Below the pieces are notes generated by a model. It worked only from the letters and a program-made list of their open reading frames with translations, made no database searches and was not told where the DNA came from. Shown here piece after piece: positions 48,591-64,000 of a stretch of DNA of 64,000 nt (its first letter is position 1; each line of letters starts with the position of its first letter). Source of the DNA: Micropterix aruncella (taxonomy: Eukaryota > Arthropoda > Insecta > Lepidoptera > Micropterigidae). The DNA lies in the NCBI GenBank assembly GCA_944548615.1, contig OX155973.1, forward strand, positions 5,371,155 to 5,435,154, written 5' to 3'. Made by a program: the position numbers and the translations under genes.

Positions 48591-49640
48591 ATATAGTTTT
48601 TTATGACTTTGGGTCTAGCTTTTCATAGGGATTTCATTTAGAGAATGCCTATATCGACTTCATCGGCACGTTTTTCAAACACTGTGACTAACTCCTCTAT
48701 GCAGATGATTTAAATATCTTAATGGTAGTAAAAACTATGGCGATTTTTCACTGATCCAGGCAGATCTGGATCGTTCCACTTGTTTTTGTGAACAACATAA
48801 ACTGTCGGCAGACCGCGGCAATTTATTGGAATTTCTTGCAATATCGCCGCGCTCGACAAAAAGTACTATAACTATGGAACTACTATAGTAATCATAAAAA
48901 AAATAACTGTACAATGATCGCATTGAAATTTCGTATATAGAATATTGAAATTTCATTTTGTAAAATAATTAGATAATTATGAATAAATATGAGAATGTCG
49001 ATAAAGTGAAAAAAACGGCATTTCTAACTTTTACTTGTCTTACGGAAAAATACGGAACCCTATTTAGAAATTGTAAATACTATCGTCATATTTATTAGAT
49101 TCTATATCAAAGGTTATATTTCATTTTGCTTATTTACATACAAAAATATTTAGATATTAGCTCAAAATAACCAATAAAAATTTTGATGATTTCTCGAAAA
49201 AACAAAATGATGATGTTTGACAATGAAAATTTACCAGAAATATCCGTGAAATGACGCGCAAAATTATTCTAGCGGTCATCTATGAATCTATGGTAATAAT
49301 GAGATATTTGGTATGGATTTTAGGATGCGTTCGAATTAGAGAATAATATTACTGTGCGCTCCGGGAGCAAGCCGCCAATAGTGGTCGTTACGTAGTCAAC
49401 GGTGTTCTGATGTGCAAACAAATTTGGTCGTTACGTAACCGAAGGGATAATGCTATAAAATATCATCGTCTGGAAATAATAATATGATTCACTGTATATA
49501 TACAACTGACAATGATGAAATCCTGAAAGTAGATAGAGCCTGTGATCTAGGAGTCACATTAGATTGCAAGCTTTCATAGGATTCGGTCAGTAGGGCTTAA
49601 AATACCCTCGGTTTTATTATGAATCTGAGCATTTCCTCTC
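48591..49640 (+). mobile_element. Decayed LINE RT fragment interrupted by a piggyBac-like element
   Basis: LLYADDLNILMV (RT motif C) at about 48690-48725 and DFSLIQADLDRSTCFCEQHK to 48800 resume after the insert with CYKIS, NNNMIHCIYTTDNDEILKVD and RACDLGVTLDCKLS, the usual order downstream of YADD in Jockey-group RTs. Several frame breaks. Confidence 0.7.
48807..49446 (+). mobile_element. piggyBac-like non-autonomous element, about 640 bp
   Basis: Shares GGCAGACCGCGGCAATT and CGCCGCGCTCGACAAAAAG with 15960-16015 and its middle with 44880-45000. The right end, inverted, reads CCCTTCGGTTACG, like the CCCTTCGAGG left end at 15933. ATAA follows instead of TTAA, and the left terminus is missing. 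Confidence 0.6.
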
Positions 49641-50105
49641 TTTTGTTAGTTTGTAAAGTACCTACTTAAACTGAGTAAGCTATAGGTATTTCGAACACAC
49701 GTTGCAGGTGAGTAAGTGTCACGCAAAGTCAAAACCAACTCGTTTATTCTGTAGAAGTAAAATTTTGGAAACTGCCTCTTGGTCTATAAGCCAAAAATAC
49801 GTAAATGTACGAAATAATTATAAATAATTATAAACTATGATAGGCTCTAACCACTTATCAAATGTGTATGTGTTGTGCCAATGTGTAGGTATGCTGTGGT
49901 TCGGCCCAGCGTAAGCACTTATTTTGAGGACGGTCTCGAGTTAACCTACTATTTCGTTTCACTATGCTCAAGGTTCAGTTACTTCCCCTCTCCGCGTTTA
50001 TTCCGCGATTCTCCCTAGTTAGCACAAGTTGCGCGCCAAGCAAAATCGCATTTTTTGCAATAGCGTTTTTAATAAAAAATCGATTGAAGTAAATTATATA
50101 TTTAT

Positions 50106-53696
<3,591 letters not shown>

Positions 53697-54170
53697 TGTA
53701 AGTCACAAATATAGACTGACATCCCTAAATGAAAATTTGTCAAATATATATTATAACATCCTTATCTCCCAAGCAACCTTTCTTACAAGGAACAAACCTT
53801 GGCTTATTGATAAGGCAAGTAGGCTTATTCATATGAAAACATTACTGAAATATATAGTTAGAATATGAAACGAAGAATGGATATATCCGTTTTCATCTGG
53901 ATTTATTTTAGCGCTTTCACAATTTCTAATTATTTTATTGATATCAAATTATCAGTAGCTACAATATGCAAAAGTCGTAACCTAACTAGTTCCTGCCGCC
54001 TGTTCCAATATAGACGATTAATTTTAATTATGCTAAATATGATTATTTCATATAATTATATGAAATATATAAAATTAAATTTATATAAATAAACAAAATC
54101 ACACAATGTTAAAAGAAACAACTCAATTACCTAATTAAAATTCTTAAGAAAATGTCATCAAAATTGTCAA
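53697..54170. other. 5' flank of fucosyltransferase copy 3
   Basis: AT-rich. An open frame at 53865-54092 has no recognisable domain and is not called. No promoter motif stands out. Confidence 0.35.
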
Positions 54171-57100
54171 TCTCATATATAAAAAGAGAAGTTCCGATTC
54201 ACTCATTCATTCATTCACTCATTCATTCACTGACTGACTCATCAACGCCCAGCCCTAACCCTTAGACCTAGGAAGCTGAAATTTTTAACATAGGTTCCTT
54301 TTAGGACGCAAACGCTCACTAAGGGCGGATTTTTCGAAATTCAACCCCTAAAGGGGTGAAAAGGGGTTTCACAGTTTGTATGAAAAACCTATATAGATGT
54401 ACTTTTTAATTCGATACTTTGAAAGACTACTCTAATAAACAAATAAGGAAATAGGTGTTTCATGTTTTTTCAAAATTCTACCCTTAAAGGGGAAAAACGG
54501 GGGTTTAAAATTTGTATGGACAAACGATTTTAGATGGACTTTTTATTTCGAAAGTTTGTAAGATTACTCTAATAAATAAATAGGGAAACACGTGTTTCAT
54601 ATTTTTTCAAAATTCAACCCCTAAAGGGGTGAAAAGGGGTTTCGAAATGTTTATAGAGAGACGATATAGATGTACTTTTTAATTCGAAACTTTGTAAGAT
54701 TACTCTAATAAACAAATAAGAAAACAGGTGTTTCATGTTTTTTCAAAATTCAACCCCTAAAGGGGTGAAACGGGGTTTCAAAATTTGTATGAATGAACAA
54801 TATTAGATGTGCTTTTTATTTCGAAACTTTGTAAGATTACTCTAATAAATAAATAAGGTAACACGTGTATCATATTTTTTCAAAATTCAACCCCTAAAGG
54901 GGTGAAGAGGGGTTCCAAAGTTTATATGGAAAATCGATATAGATGTACTTTTTAATTCGAAACTTTTTCAGATTACTCTTATGAACAAATAATCAAATAG
55001 GTGTTTTATGGTTTTTCAAAATTCCGCCCCTAAAGGGGTAATACGGGGGTTTAAAGTTTGTATGGATAAACGATTTTAGATGGACTTTTTATTTCGAAAG
55101 TTTGTAAGATTACTCTAATAAATAAACAAGGAAACACGTGTTTCATATTTTTTGAAAATTCAACCCCTAAAGGGGTGAAAAAGGGTTTCCATTTTTTTAT
55201 GAAGAAACGATATAGATGTACTTTTTAATTCGAAAGTTTGTAAGATTACTCTAATAAGCAAATAAGAAAACAGGTGTTTCATGTTTTTTCAAAATTCGAC
55301 CCCTAAAGGGGTGAAAAGGGGTTCCAAAGTTTGAATGGAAAATCGATATAGATGTACTTTTTAATTCGAAACTTTTTAAGATTACTCTTAAAAACAAATA
55401 ATCAAATAGGTGTTTTATGGTTTTTCAAAATTCCGCCCCTAAATGGGTAATACGGGGGTTTAAAGTTTGTATGGATAAACGATTTTAGATGGACTTTTTA
55501 TTTCTAAAGTTTGTAAGATTACTCTAATAAATAAATAAGGAAACACGTGTTTCATAATTTTTGAAAATTCAACCCCTAAAGGGGTGAAAAAGGGTTTCCA
55601 TTTTTATGAAGAAACGATATAGATGTACTTTTTAATTCGAAACTTTGTAAGATTACTCTAATAAACAAATAAGAAAACAGGTGTTTCATGTTTTTTCAAA
55701 ATCCAACCCCTAAAGGGGTGAAACGGGGTTTCAAAATTTGTATGAATGAACAATATTAGATGTGCTTTTTATTTCGAAACTTTGTAAGATTACTCTAATA
55801 AATAAATAAGGAAACACATGTATTATATTTTTTTTTAATTCAACCCCTAAAGTGGTGAAAAGGGGTTCCAAAGTTTGTATAGAAAATCGATATAGATGTA
55901 CTTTTTAATTCGAAACGTTTTAAGATTACTCTTATAAACAAATAATCAAATAGGTGTTTTATGGTTTTTCAAAATTCCGACCCTAAAGGGGTAATACGGG
56001 GGTTTAAAGTTTGTATAGATAAACTATTTTAGATGGACTTTTTATTTCGAAAGTTTGTAAGATTACTCTAATAAATAAATAAGGAAACAAGTGTTTCATA
56101 TTTTTTTTAAATTCAAGCCCTAAAGGGGTGAAAAAGGGTTTCGATTTTTTTTATGAAGAAACGATGTAGATGTACTTTTTAATTCGAAACTTTGTAAGAT
56201 TACTCTAATAAATAAATAAGAAAATAGGTGTTTCACGTTTTTTCAAAATTTAACCCCTAAAGGGGTGAAACGGGGTTTCAAAATTTGTATGAATGAACAA
56301 TATTAGATGTGCTTTTTATTTCGAAACTTTGTAAAATTACTCTAATAAATAAATAAGGAAACACGTGTATCATATTTTTTCAAAATTCAGCCCCTAAAGG
56401 GATGAAAAGGGGTTTCGATTTTTTTATGGAGAAACGATATAGATGTACTTTTTAATTCGAAACTTTGTAAGATTACTCTAATAAACAAATAAGACAATAG
56501 TTGTTTCATGTTTTTTCAAAGTTCAACCCCTAAAGGGGTGAAACGGGGTTTCAAAATTTGTATGAATGAACAATATTAGACGTGCTTTTAATTTCGAATG
56601 TAGGAGGAGGAATGTGCTGTAGGAGTACTCTAATAAAAAAAAAACAAAATGCGATTTTCGTGGTTTTTCCTAAATTCAACCCCTAAAGGGGTGGAAAGGG
56701 GTTATAAAATTAATATGAAGAAACGTTATTGATGGTCTTTTTAATTCGAAACTTTGTTAGGTTACTCTATTAAACAAATAAGAAAATAAGTGTTTAATTT
56801 TTTTTTTATTCTACCCCTAAAGGGGTGAAACAGGGTTCCACACTTTGTAGGAATAAACAACATTAGATGTGCTTTTTATTTCGAAAATTCGAAGGATTAC
56901 TCTAATAAAAAAGTAAGTAAATACGTCTTTCGTGGTTTTTCAAAATTCAACCCCTAAACGGGTGAAAAGGGGTTATACAATTTGTATGGAGAAACGATAC
57001 AGATAGACTTTTTAAATCAAAACTTTGTAATATTACTCTCATAATCAAATAAACAAATGGGTCTTTCATGGTTTTTCAAAATTTCGCACTTAGAGGGGTA

Positions 57101-58137
57101 AAACGGGGTTTTAAAGTTTGTATGGATAAACGATTTTAGATGGACTTTTTATTTCGAAACTTTGTAAGGTCACTCTAATAAATAAATAAGGAAACACGTG
57201 TTTCATATTTTTTCAAAATTCCACAACTAAAGGGGTGAAAGGGGTTTCAAAATTTGTATGGAAAACGATATAGATATACTTTTTAATTCGAAACTTTGTA
57301 AGATTACTCGAATAAACAAATAAGCAAATATGTCTTTTGTGTTTTTTCAAAATTCAACCCCTAAAGGGGTGAAACGGGGTTTCAAAATTTGTATGAAAAA
57401 ACGATATTAGATGAACTTTGTAGGATTATTTTAAAAACCATCTAAGCAAATATGTGTTTCGTATTTTTTTGAAATTTCACCCCTAATGGCGTAAAAAGGG
57501 GTGTTTAAGTTTGTATGGAGAAACGATATTAGATGGACTTTTTATTTTGAAACTTTGTAGGATAACTATTATAAACAAATAATTAAATACGTCTTTCGCG
57601 TTTTTTCACAATTCATCCCCTAAAGGCGTGAAAAGGGGTTTAAAATTTGTATGGAGAAACGATATTAGATGGAAATTGTATACTCTAATAAACATTTAGG
57701 CAAATACGTATTTAGTATTTTTTTAATTCAACCCCTAATGTGGTGAAAAGGGGTTTAAATGATAATAAACAAATAAGCAAATGCATGTTTCATATTTTTT
57801 TTAAATCTGCCACTTAGGGGGTGAGAAGAGGTAAATAACCCTAAAAATCAAAAAAGAAGTCGCGCGCGACGGTTCCCGGACGTGAGAAGGCGCTAGAACC
57901 TCATTATAAATTCATCATTTGTCTCGATAACATGCGTAGCGCAAGCACCGCGATCGTCACATCTTCACGCCTTAATTACTTAGTTGATCATCATGAAGTA
58001 CATATTGACAGGAGTACCTACAGAGAAGGACGTTAGATACCTTTATATATTACACGCAAAAACTTACCACTTGACTGGGAAAAAGGGATCTATCTTAACC
58101 CAAATTTAACGCGTGCGAAGCCGCGGGCAACAGCTAG
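54171..58137 (+). mobile_element. Non-autonomous Helitron with internal minisatellite, tandem unit 1 (3967 bp)
   Basis: Starts A|TCTCATATATAAAAAGAG and ends GAAGCCGCGGGCAACAGCTAG at 58137, where the next unit's TC follows at once. The left end holds (ATTC)n and CTGACTGACTCATCAACGCC; the right about 330 bp is unique and GC-richer. Between about 54330 and 57780 lie some 27 diverged units of about 125 bp, each with an ACCCCTAAAGGGGT palindrome. No Rep/helicase or other ORF is present, so it depends on another element. Confidence 0.82.
54330..57780 (+). repeat. Minisatellite, about 125-bp units with a conserved palindrome
   Basis: Unit plan: TTTTTTCAAAATTCAACCCC, TAAAGGGGTGAAAAGGGG, TTTGTATGGAGAAACGATA, ATTCGAAACTTTGTAAGATT, ACTCTAATAAAYAAATAAG. 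Several unit types alternate, giving a higher-order period; for example the block at 54662 recurs at 55617. The palindrome ACCCCT-AA-AGGGGT is kept in most units. Confidence 0.9.
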
Positions 58138-61100
58138 TCTCATATATAAAAAGAGAAGTTCCGATTCACTCATTCATTCATTCACTCATTCATTCACTGA
58201 CTGACTCATCAACGCCCAGCCCTAACCCTTAGACCTAGGAAGCTGAAATTTTTAACATAGGTTCCTTTTAGGACGCAAACGCTCACTAAGGGCGGATTTT
58301 TCGAAATTCAACCCCTAAAGGGGTGAAAAGGGGTTTCACAGTTTGTATGAAAAACCTATATAGATGTACTTCTTAATTCGATACTTTGAAAGACTACTCT
58401 AATAAACAAATAAGGAAATAGGTGTTTCATGTTTTTTCAAAATTCTACCCTTAAAGGGGAAAAACGGGGGTTTAAAATTTGTATGGACAAACGATTTTAG
58501 ATGGACTTTTTATTTCGAAAGTTTGTAAGATTACTCTAATAAATAAATAGGGAAACACGTGTTTCATATTTTTTCAAAATTCAACCCCTAAAGGGGTGAA
58601 AAGGGGTTTCGAAATGTTTATAGAGAGACGATATAGATGTACTTTTTAATTCGAAACTTTGTAAGATTACTCTAATAAACAAATAAGAAAACAGGTGTTT
58701 CATGTTTTTTCAAAATTCAACCCCTAAAGGGGTGAAACGGGGTTTCAAAATTTGTATGAATGAACAATATTAGATGTGCTTTTTATTTCGAAACTTTGTA
58801 AGATTACTCTAATAAATAAATAAGGTAACACGTGTATCATATTTTTTCAAAATTCAACCCCTAAAGGGGTGAAGAGGGGTTCCAAAGTTTATATGGAAAA
58901 TCGATATAGATGTACTTTTTAATTCGAAACTTTTTCAGATTACTCTTATGAACAAATAATCAAATAGGTGTTTTATGGTTTTTCAAAATTCCGCCCCTAA
59001 AGGGGTAATACGGGGGTTTAAAGTTTGTATGGATAAACGATTTTAGATGGACTTTTTATTTCGAAAGTTTGTAAGATTACTCTAATAAATAAACAAGGAA
59101 ACACGTGTTTCATATTTTTTGAAAATTCAACCCCTAAAGGGGTGAAAAAGGGTTTCCATTTTTTTATGAAGAAACGATATAGATGTACTTTTTAATTCGA
59201 AAGTTTGTAAGATTACTCTAATAAGCAAATAAGAAAACAGGTGTTTCATGTTTTTTCAAAATTCGACCCCTAAAGGGGTGAAAAGGGGTTCCAAAGTTTG
59301 AATGGAAAATCGATATAGATGTACTTTTTAATTCGAAACTTTTTAAGATTACTCTTAAAAACAAATAATCAAATAGGTGTTTTATGGTTTTTCAAAATTC
59401 CGCCCCTAAATGGGTAATACGGGGGTTTAAAGTTTGTATGGATAAACGATTTTAGATGGACTTTTTATTTCTAAAGTTTGTAAGATTACTCTAATAAATA
59501 AATAAGGAAACACGTGTTTCATAATTTTTGAAAATTCAACCCCTAAAGGGGTGAAAAAGGGTTTCCATTTTTATGAAGAAACGATATAGATGTACTTTTT
59601 AATTCGAAACTTTGTAAGATTACTCTAATAAACAAATAAGAAAACAGGTGTTTCATGTTTTTTCAAAATCCAACCCCTAAAGGGGTGAAACGGGGTTTCA
59701 AAATTTGTATGAATGAACAATATTAGATGTGCTTTTTATTTCGAAACTTTGTAAGATTACTCTAATAAATAAATAAGGAAACACATGTATTATATTTTTT
59801 TTTAATTCAACCCCTAAAGTGGTGAAAAGGGGTTCCAAAGTTTGTATAGAAAATCGATATAGATGTACTTTTTAATTCGAAACGTTTTAAGATTACTCTT
59901 ATAAACAAATAATCAAATAGGTGTTTTATGGTTTTTCAAAATTCCGACCCTAAAGGGGTAATACGGGGGTTTAAAGTTTGTATAGATAAACTATTTTAGA
60001 TGGACTTTTTATTTCGAAAGTTTGTAAGATTACTCTAATAAATAAATAAGGAAACAAGTGTTTCATATTTTTTTTAAATTCAAGCCCTAAAGGGGTGAAA
60101 AAGGGTTTCGATTTTTTTTATGAAGAAACGATGTAGATGTACTTTTTAATTCGAAACTTTGTAAGATTACTCTAATAAATAAATAAGAAAATAGGTGTTT
60201 CACGTTTTTTCAAAATTTAACCCCTAAAGGGGTGAAACGGGGTTTCAAAATTTGTATGAATGAACAATATTAGATGTGCTTTTTATTTCGAAACTTTGTA
60301 AAATTACTCTAATAAATAAATAAGGAAACACGTGTATCATATTTTTTCAAAATTCAGCCCCTAAAGGGATGAAAAGGGGTTTCGATTTTTTTATGGAGAA
60401 ACGATATAGATGTACTTTTTAATTCGAAACTTTGTAAGATTACTCTAATAAACAAATAAGACAATAGTTGTTTCATGTTTTTTCAAAGTTCAACCCCTAA
60501 GGGGGTGAAACGGGGTTTCAAAATTTTTATGAATGAACAATATTAGACGTGCTTTTAATTTCGAATGTAGGAGGAGGAATGTGCTGTAGGAGTACTCTAA
60601 TAAAAAAAAAACAAAATGCGATTTTCGTGGTTTTTCCTAAATTCAACCCCTAAAGGGGTGGAAAGGGGTTATAAAATTAATATGAAGAAACGTTATTGAT
60701 GGTCTTTTTAATTCGAAACTTTGTTAGGTTACTCTATTAAACAAATAAGAAAATAAGTGTTTAATTTTTTTTTTATTCTACCCCTAAAGGGGTGAAACAG
60801 GGTTCCACACTTTGTAGGAATAAACAACATTAGATGTGCTTTTTATTTCGAAAATTCGAAGGATTACTCTAATAAAAAAGTAAGTAAATACGTCTTTCGT
60901 GGTTTTTCAAAATTCAACCCCTAAACGGGTGAAAAGGGGTTATACAATTTGTATGGAGAAACGATACAGATAGACTTTTTAAATCAAAACTTTGTAATAT
61001 TACTCTCATAATCAAATAAACAAATGGGTCTTTCATGGTTTTTCAAAATTTCGCACTTAGAGGGGTAAAACGGGGTTTTAAAGTTTGTATGGATAAACGA

Positions 61101-62104
61101 TTTTAGATGGACTTTTTATTTCGAAACTTTGTAAGGTCACTCTAATAAATAAATAAGGAAACACGTGTTTCATATTTTTTCAAAATTCCACAACTAAAGG
61201 GGTGAAAGGGGTTTCAAAATTTGTATGGAAAACGATATAGATATACTTTTTAATTCGAAACTTTGTAAGATTACTCGAATAAACAAATAAGCAAATATGT
61301 CTTTTGTGTTTTTTCAAAATTCAACCCCTAAAGGGGTGAAACGGGGTTTCAAAATTTGTATGAAAAAACGATATTAGATGAACTTTGTAGGATTATTTTA
61401 AAAACCATCTAAGCAAATATGTGTTTCGTATTTTTTTGAAATTTCACCCCTAATGGCGTAAAAAGGGGTGTTTAAGTTTGTATGGAGAAACGATATTAGA
61501 TGGACTTTTTATTTTGAAACTTTGTAGGATAACTATTATAAACAAATAATTAAATACGTCTTTCGCGTTTTTTCACAATTCATCCCCTAAAGGCGTGAAA
61601 AGGGGTTTAAAATTTGTATGGAGAAACGATATTAGATGGAAATTGTATACTCTAATAAACATTTAGGCAAATACGTATTTAGTATTTTTTTAATTCAACC
61701 CCTAATGTGGTGAAAAGGGGTTTAAATGATAATAAACAAATAAGCAAATGCATGTTTCATATTTTTTTTAAATCTGCCACTTAGGGGGTGAGAAGAGGTA
61801 AATAACCCTAAAAATCAAAAAAGAAGTCGCGCGCGACGGTTCCCGGACGTGAGAAGGCGCTAGAACCTCATTATAAATTCATCATTTGTCTCGATAACAT
61901 GCGTAGCGCAAGCACCGCGATCGTCACATCTTCACGCCTTAATTACTTAGTTGATCATCATGAAGTACATATTGACAGGAGTACCTACAGAGAAGGACGT
62001 TAGATACCTTTATATATTACACGCAAAAACTTACCACTTGACTGGGAAAAAGGGATCTATCTTAACCCAAATTTAACGCGTGCGAAGCCGCGGGCAACAG
62101 CTAG
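58138..62104 (+). mobile_element. Non-autonomous Helitron, tandem unit 2 (3967 bp)
   Basis: Begins directly after unit 1 and is the same length to the base, ending CTAG at 62104. I saw only isolated substitutions relative to unit 1: ACTTCTTAATT near 58370 for ACTTTTTAATT, and CTAAGGGGGTG and TTTTTATGAATG near 60497-60530 for CTAAAGGGGTG and TTTGTATGAATG. The same internal minisatellite is present. Confidence 0.85.
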
Positions 62105-64000
62105 TCTTATATATAAAGAGAGAAGTTCCGATTCATTCATTGACTGACTCATCAACGCCCAGCCCAAACTCTTAGACCTAGAAAGCTGAAATTTTTAACA
62201 TACGTTCCTTTTAGGACGCAAACGCTCACTAAGGGCGGATTTTTCGAAATTCAACCCCTAAAGGGGTGAAAAGGGGTTTCACAGTTTGTATGGAAAACCT
62301 ATATAGATGTACTTTTTAATTCGAAACTTTGAAAGACTACTCTAATAAAGAAATAAGGAAATAGGTGTTTCATGTTTTTTCAAATTTCTACCCTTAAAGG
62401 GGAAAAACGGGGGTTTAAAATTTGTATGGACAAACGATTTTAGATGGACTTTTTATTTCGAAAGTTTGTAAGATTACTCCAATAAATAAATAAGGAAACA
62501 CGTGTTTCATATTTTTTCAAAATTCAACCCCTAGAGGGGTGAAAAGGGGTTTCGAAATTTTTATAGAGATACGATATAGATATACTTTTTAATTCGAAAC
62601 TTTGTAAGATTACTCTAATAAACAAATAAGAAAATAGGTGTTTCATGTTTTTTCAAAATTCAACCCCTAAAGGGGTGAAACGGAGCTTCAAAATTTATAT
62701 GAATGAACAATATTAAATGTGCTTTTTATTTAGAATTCCTGTAGGATTACTATAATAAAAAAAATAACAAAATGCTTCATTCGTGGTTTTTCCAAAACTC
62801 AACCCCTAAAGGGGTGGAAAGGGGTTATAAAATTTGTATGGAGAAATGATATAGATGGTCTTTTTAATTCGAAACTTTGTAAGATTACTATATTAAACAA
62901 ATAAGCAAATAGATGTTTCATTTTTTTTAAATTCTTCCCCTAAAGGGGTGAAACAGGGTTCCAAACTTTGTATGAATAAACAATATTAGATGTGCTTTTT
63001 ATTTCGAAACTTCGAAGGATTACTCTAATAAAAAGGTAAGAAAATACGTATTTCGTGGTTTTTGAAAATTCAACCCCTAAAGGGGTGAAAAGGGGTTTTA
63101 CAATTTGTATGGAGAGCCGATATAGATGAACTTTTTAATCAAAACTTTGTAAGATTACTCATATAAACAAATAAATAAATACGTGTTTTATGGTTTTTCA
63201 AAATTCCGCCCCTAAAGGGGTGAAACGGGGTTTTAAAGTTTGTATGGATAAACAATTTTAAATGGACTTTTTATTTTGAAACTCTGTAAGATTACTCTAA
63301 TAAATAAATAAGGAAACACGTGTTTCATATTTTTTCAAAATTCAACCCCTAAAGGGGTGAAAATGGGTTTCGATTTTTTTATGGAGATACGATATAGATG
63401 TACTTTTTAATTCGAAACTTTGTAAGATTACTCTAATAAACAAATAAGAAAATAGGTGTTTCATGTTTTTTTAAAATTCAACCCCCAAAGGGGTGAAACG
63501 GAGTTTCAAAATTTTTATGAATGAACAATATTAGATGTGCTTTATATTTAGAATTCCTGTAGGATTACTATAATAAAAAAATAACAAAATGCTTCATTCG
63601 TGGTTTTTCCAAAACTCAACCCCTAAAGGGTGGAAAGGGGTTATAAAATTTGTATGGAGAAATGATATAGATGGTCTTTTTAATTCGAAACTTTGTAAGA
63701 TTACTCTATTAAACAAATAAGAAAATAGATGTTTCATTTTTTTTTCATTCTTCCCCTAAAGGGGTGAAACAGGGTTCCAAACTTTGTATGAATAAACAAT
63801 ATTAGATGTGCTTTTTATTTCGAAACTTCGAAGGATTACTCTAATAAAAAGGTAAGAAAATACGTATTTCGTGGTTTTTGAAAATTCAACCCCTAAAGGG
63901 GTGAAAAGGGGTTTTACAATTTGTATGGAGAGCCGATATAGATGAACTTTTTAATCAAAACTTTGTAAGATTACTCATATAAACAAATAAATAAATACGT
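62105..64000 (+). mobile_element. Third Helitron unit, diverged, truncated by the window end
   Basis: Starts TCTTATATATAAAGAGAGAA immediately after unit 2's CTAG. The head differs at many positions and lacks part of the (ATTC)n. The minisatellite has a different unit order, with its own internal duplication (about 62700-63150 recurs at 63540-64000). The 3' end is outside the window. Confidence 0.82.

Noticed and set aside
53865..54092. 75-aa frame with hydrophobic segments
   Set aside because: AT-rich translation, no family resemblance, no splice logic with neighbours.
54171..64000. CRISPR-like array (regular palindromic repeats)
   Set aside because: Units of about 125 bp with no unique spacers, in a eukaryotic genome and inside a Helitron.

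Overview
The window is AT-rich eukaryotic DNA, most likely from a moth or butterfly. The clues are intron-split glycosyltransferase genes in a sea of transposons, Helitrons of lepidopteran style (5' TCTWATATATAAA or TCTATACTAATATTATAAAGAGG, 3' CAGCTAG, inserted between A and T), R1-like and Jockey-like LINEs, and a tRNA-derived SINE. Nothing bacterial is present. The species cannot be named from the sequence alone.

Two host gene loci are visible. (1) Positions 1739-16803, plus strand: the 3' part of a type II Golgi glycosyltransferase of the B4GAT1/GT49 type. Four exons are recognisable, and one more must be missing because the reading phases do not match across an (AT)n tract and a 200-N gap. 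The 11-kb second intron is packed with transposons. (2) Positions 35995-53696, minus strand: a cluster of three alpha-1,3-fucosyltransferase (GT10) paralogues. The first is intact with a single coding exon. The second is a pseudogene. The third appears to be a two-exon gene whose short first exon, carrying the membrane anchor, lies about 2.4 kb upstream at 53552-53696. All three share about 110 bp of 3' flank, so they arose by DNA-level duplication.

The remainder is layered mobile DNA: an RLE-type (R2/Hero-like) LINE at 3010-4830; a 2-kb hAT element with 8-bp target duplication at 6945-8981; an R1-like LINE at 9765-11700; a solo LTR and a TA-inserted MITE nested in an older repeat at 12475-13850; a 4.4-kb DNA transposon with about 0.8-kb inverted arms at 19991-24417; a Jockey-group LINE with endonuclease and RT at 25372-28345; LINE-in-LINE, SINE-in-repeat and piggyBac-like-in-LTR nests between 30 and 49 kb; and single Helitrons at 37549-38967 and 46182-46935.

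The most striking structure is at 54171-64000. A non-autonomous Helitron carrying an internal minisatellite of about 125-bp units is repeated head to tail without spacer. Units 1 and 2 are each exactly 3967 bp and nearly identical; a third, diverged unit follows and runs off the window. This is what a rolling-circle concatemer would leave, although an assembly duplication must be excluded.

All calls come from reading the sequence. No database search was run.
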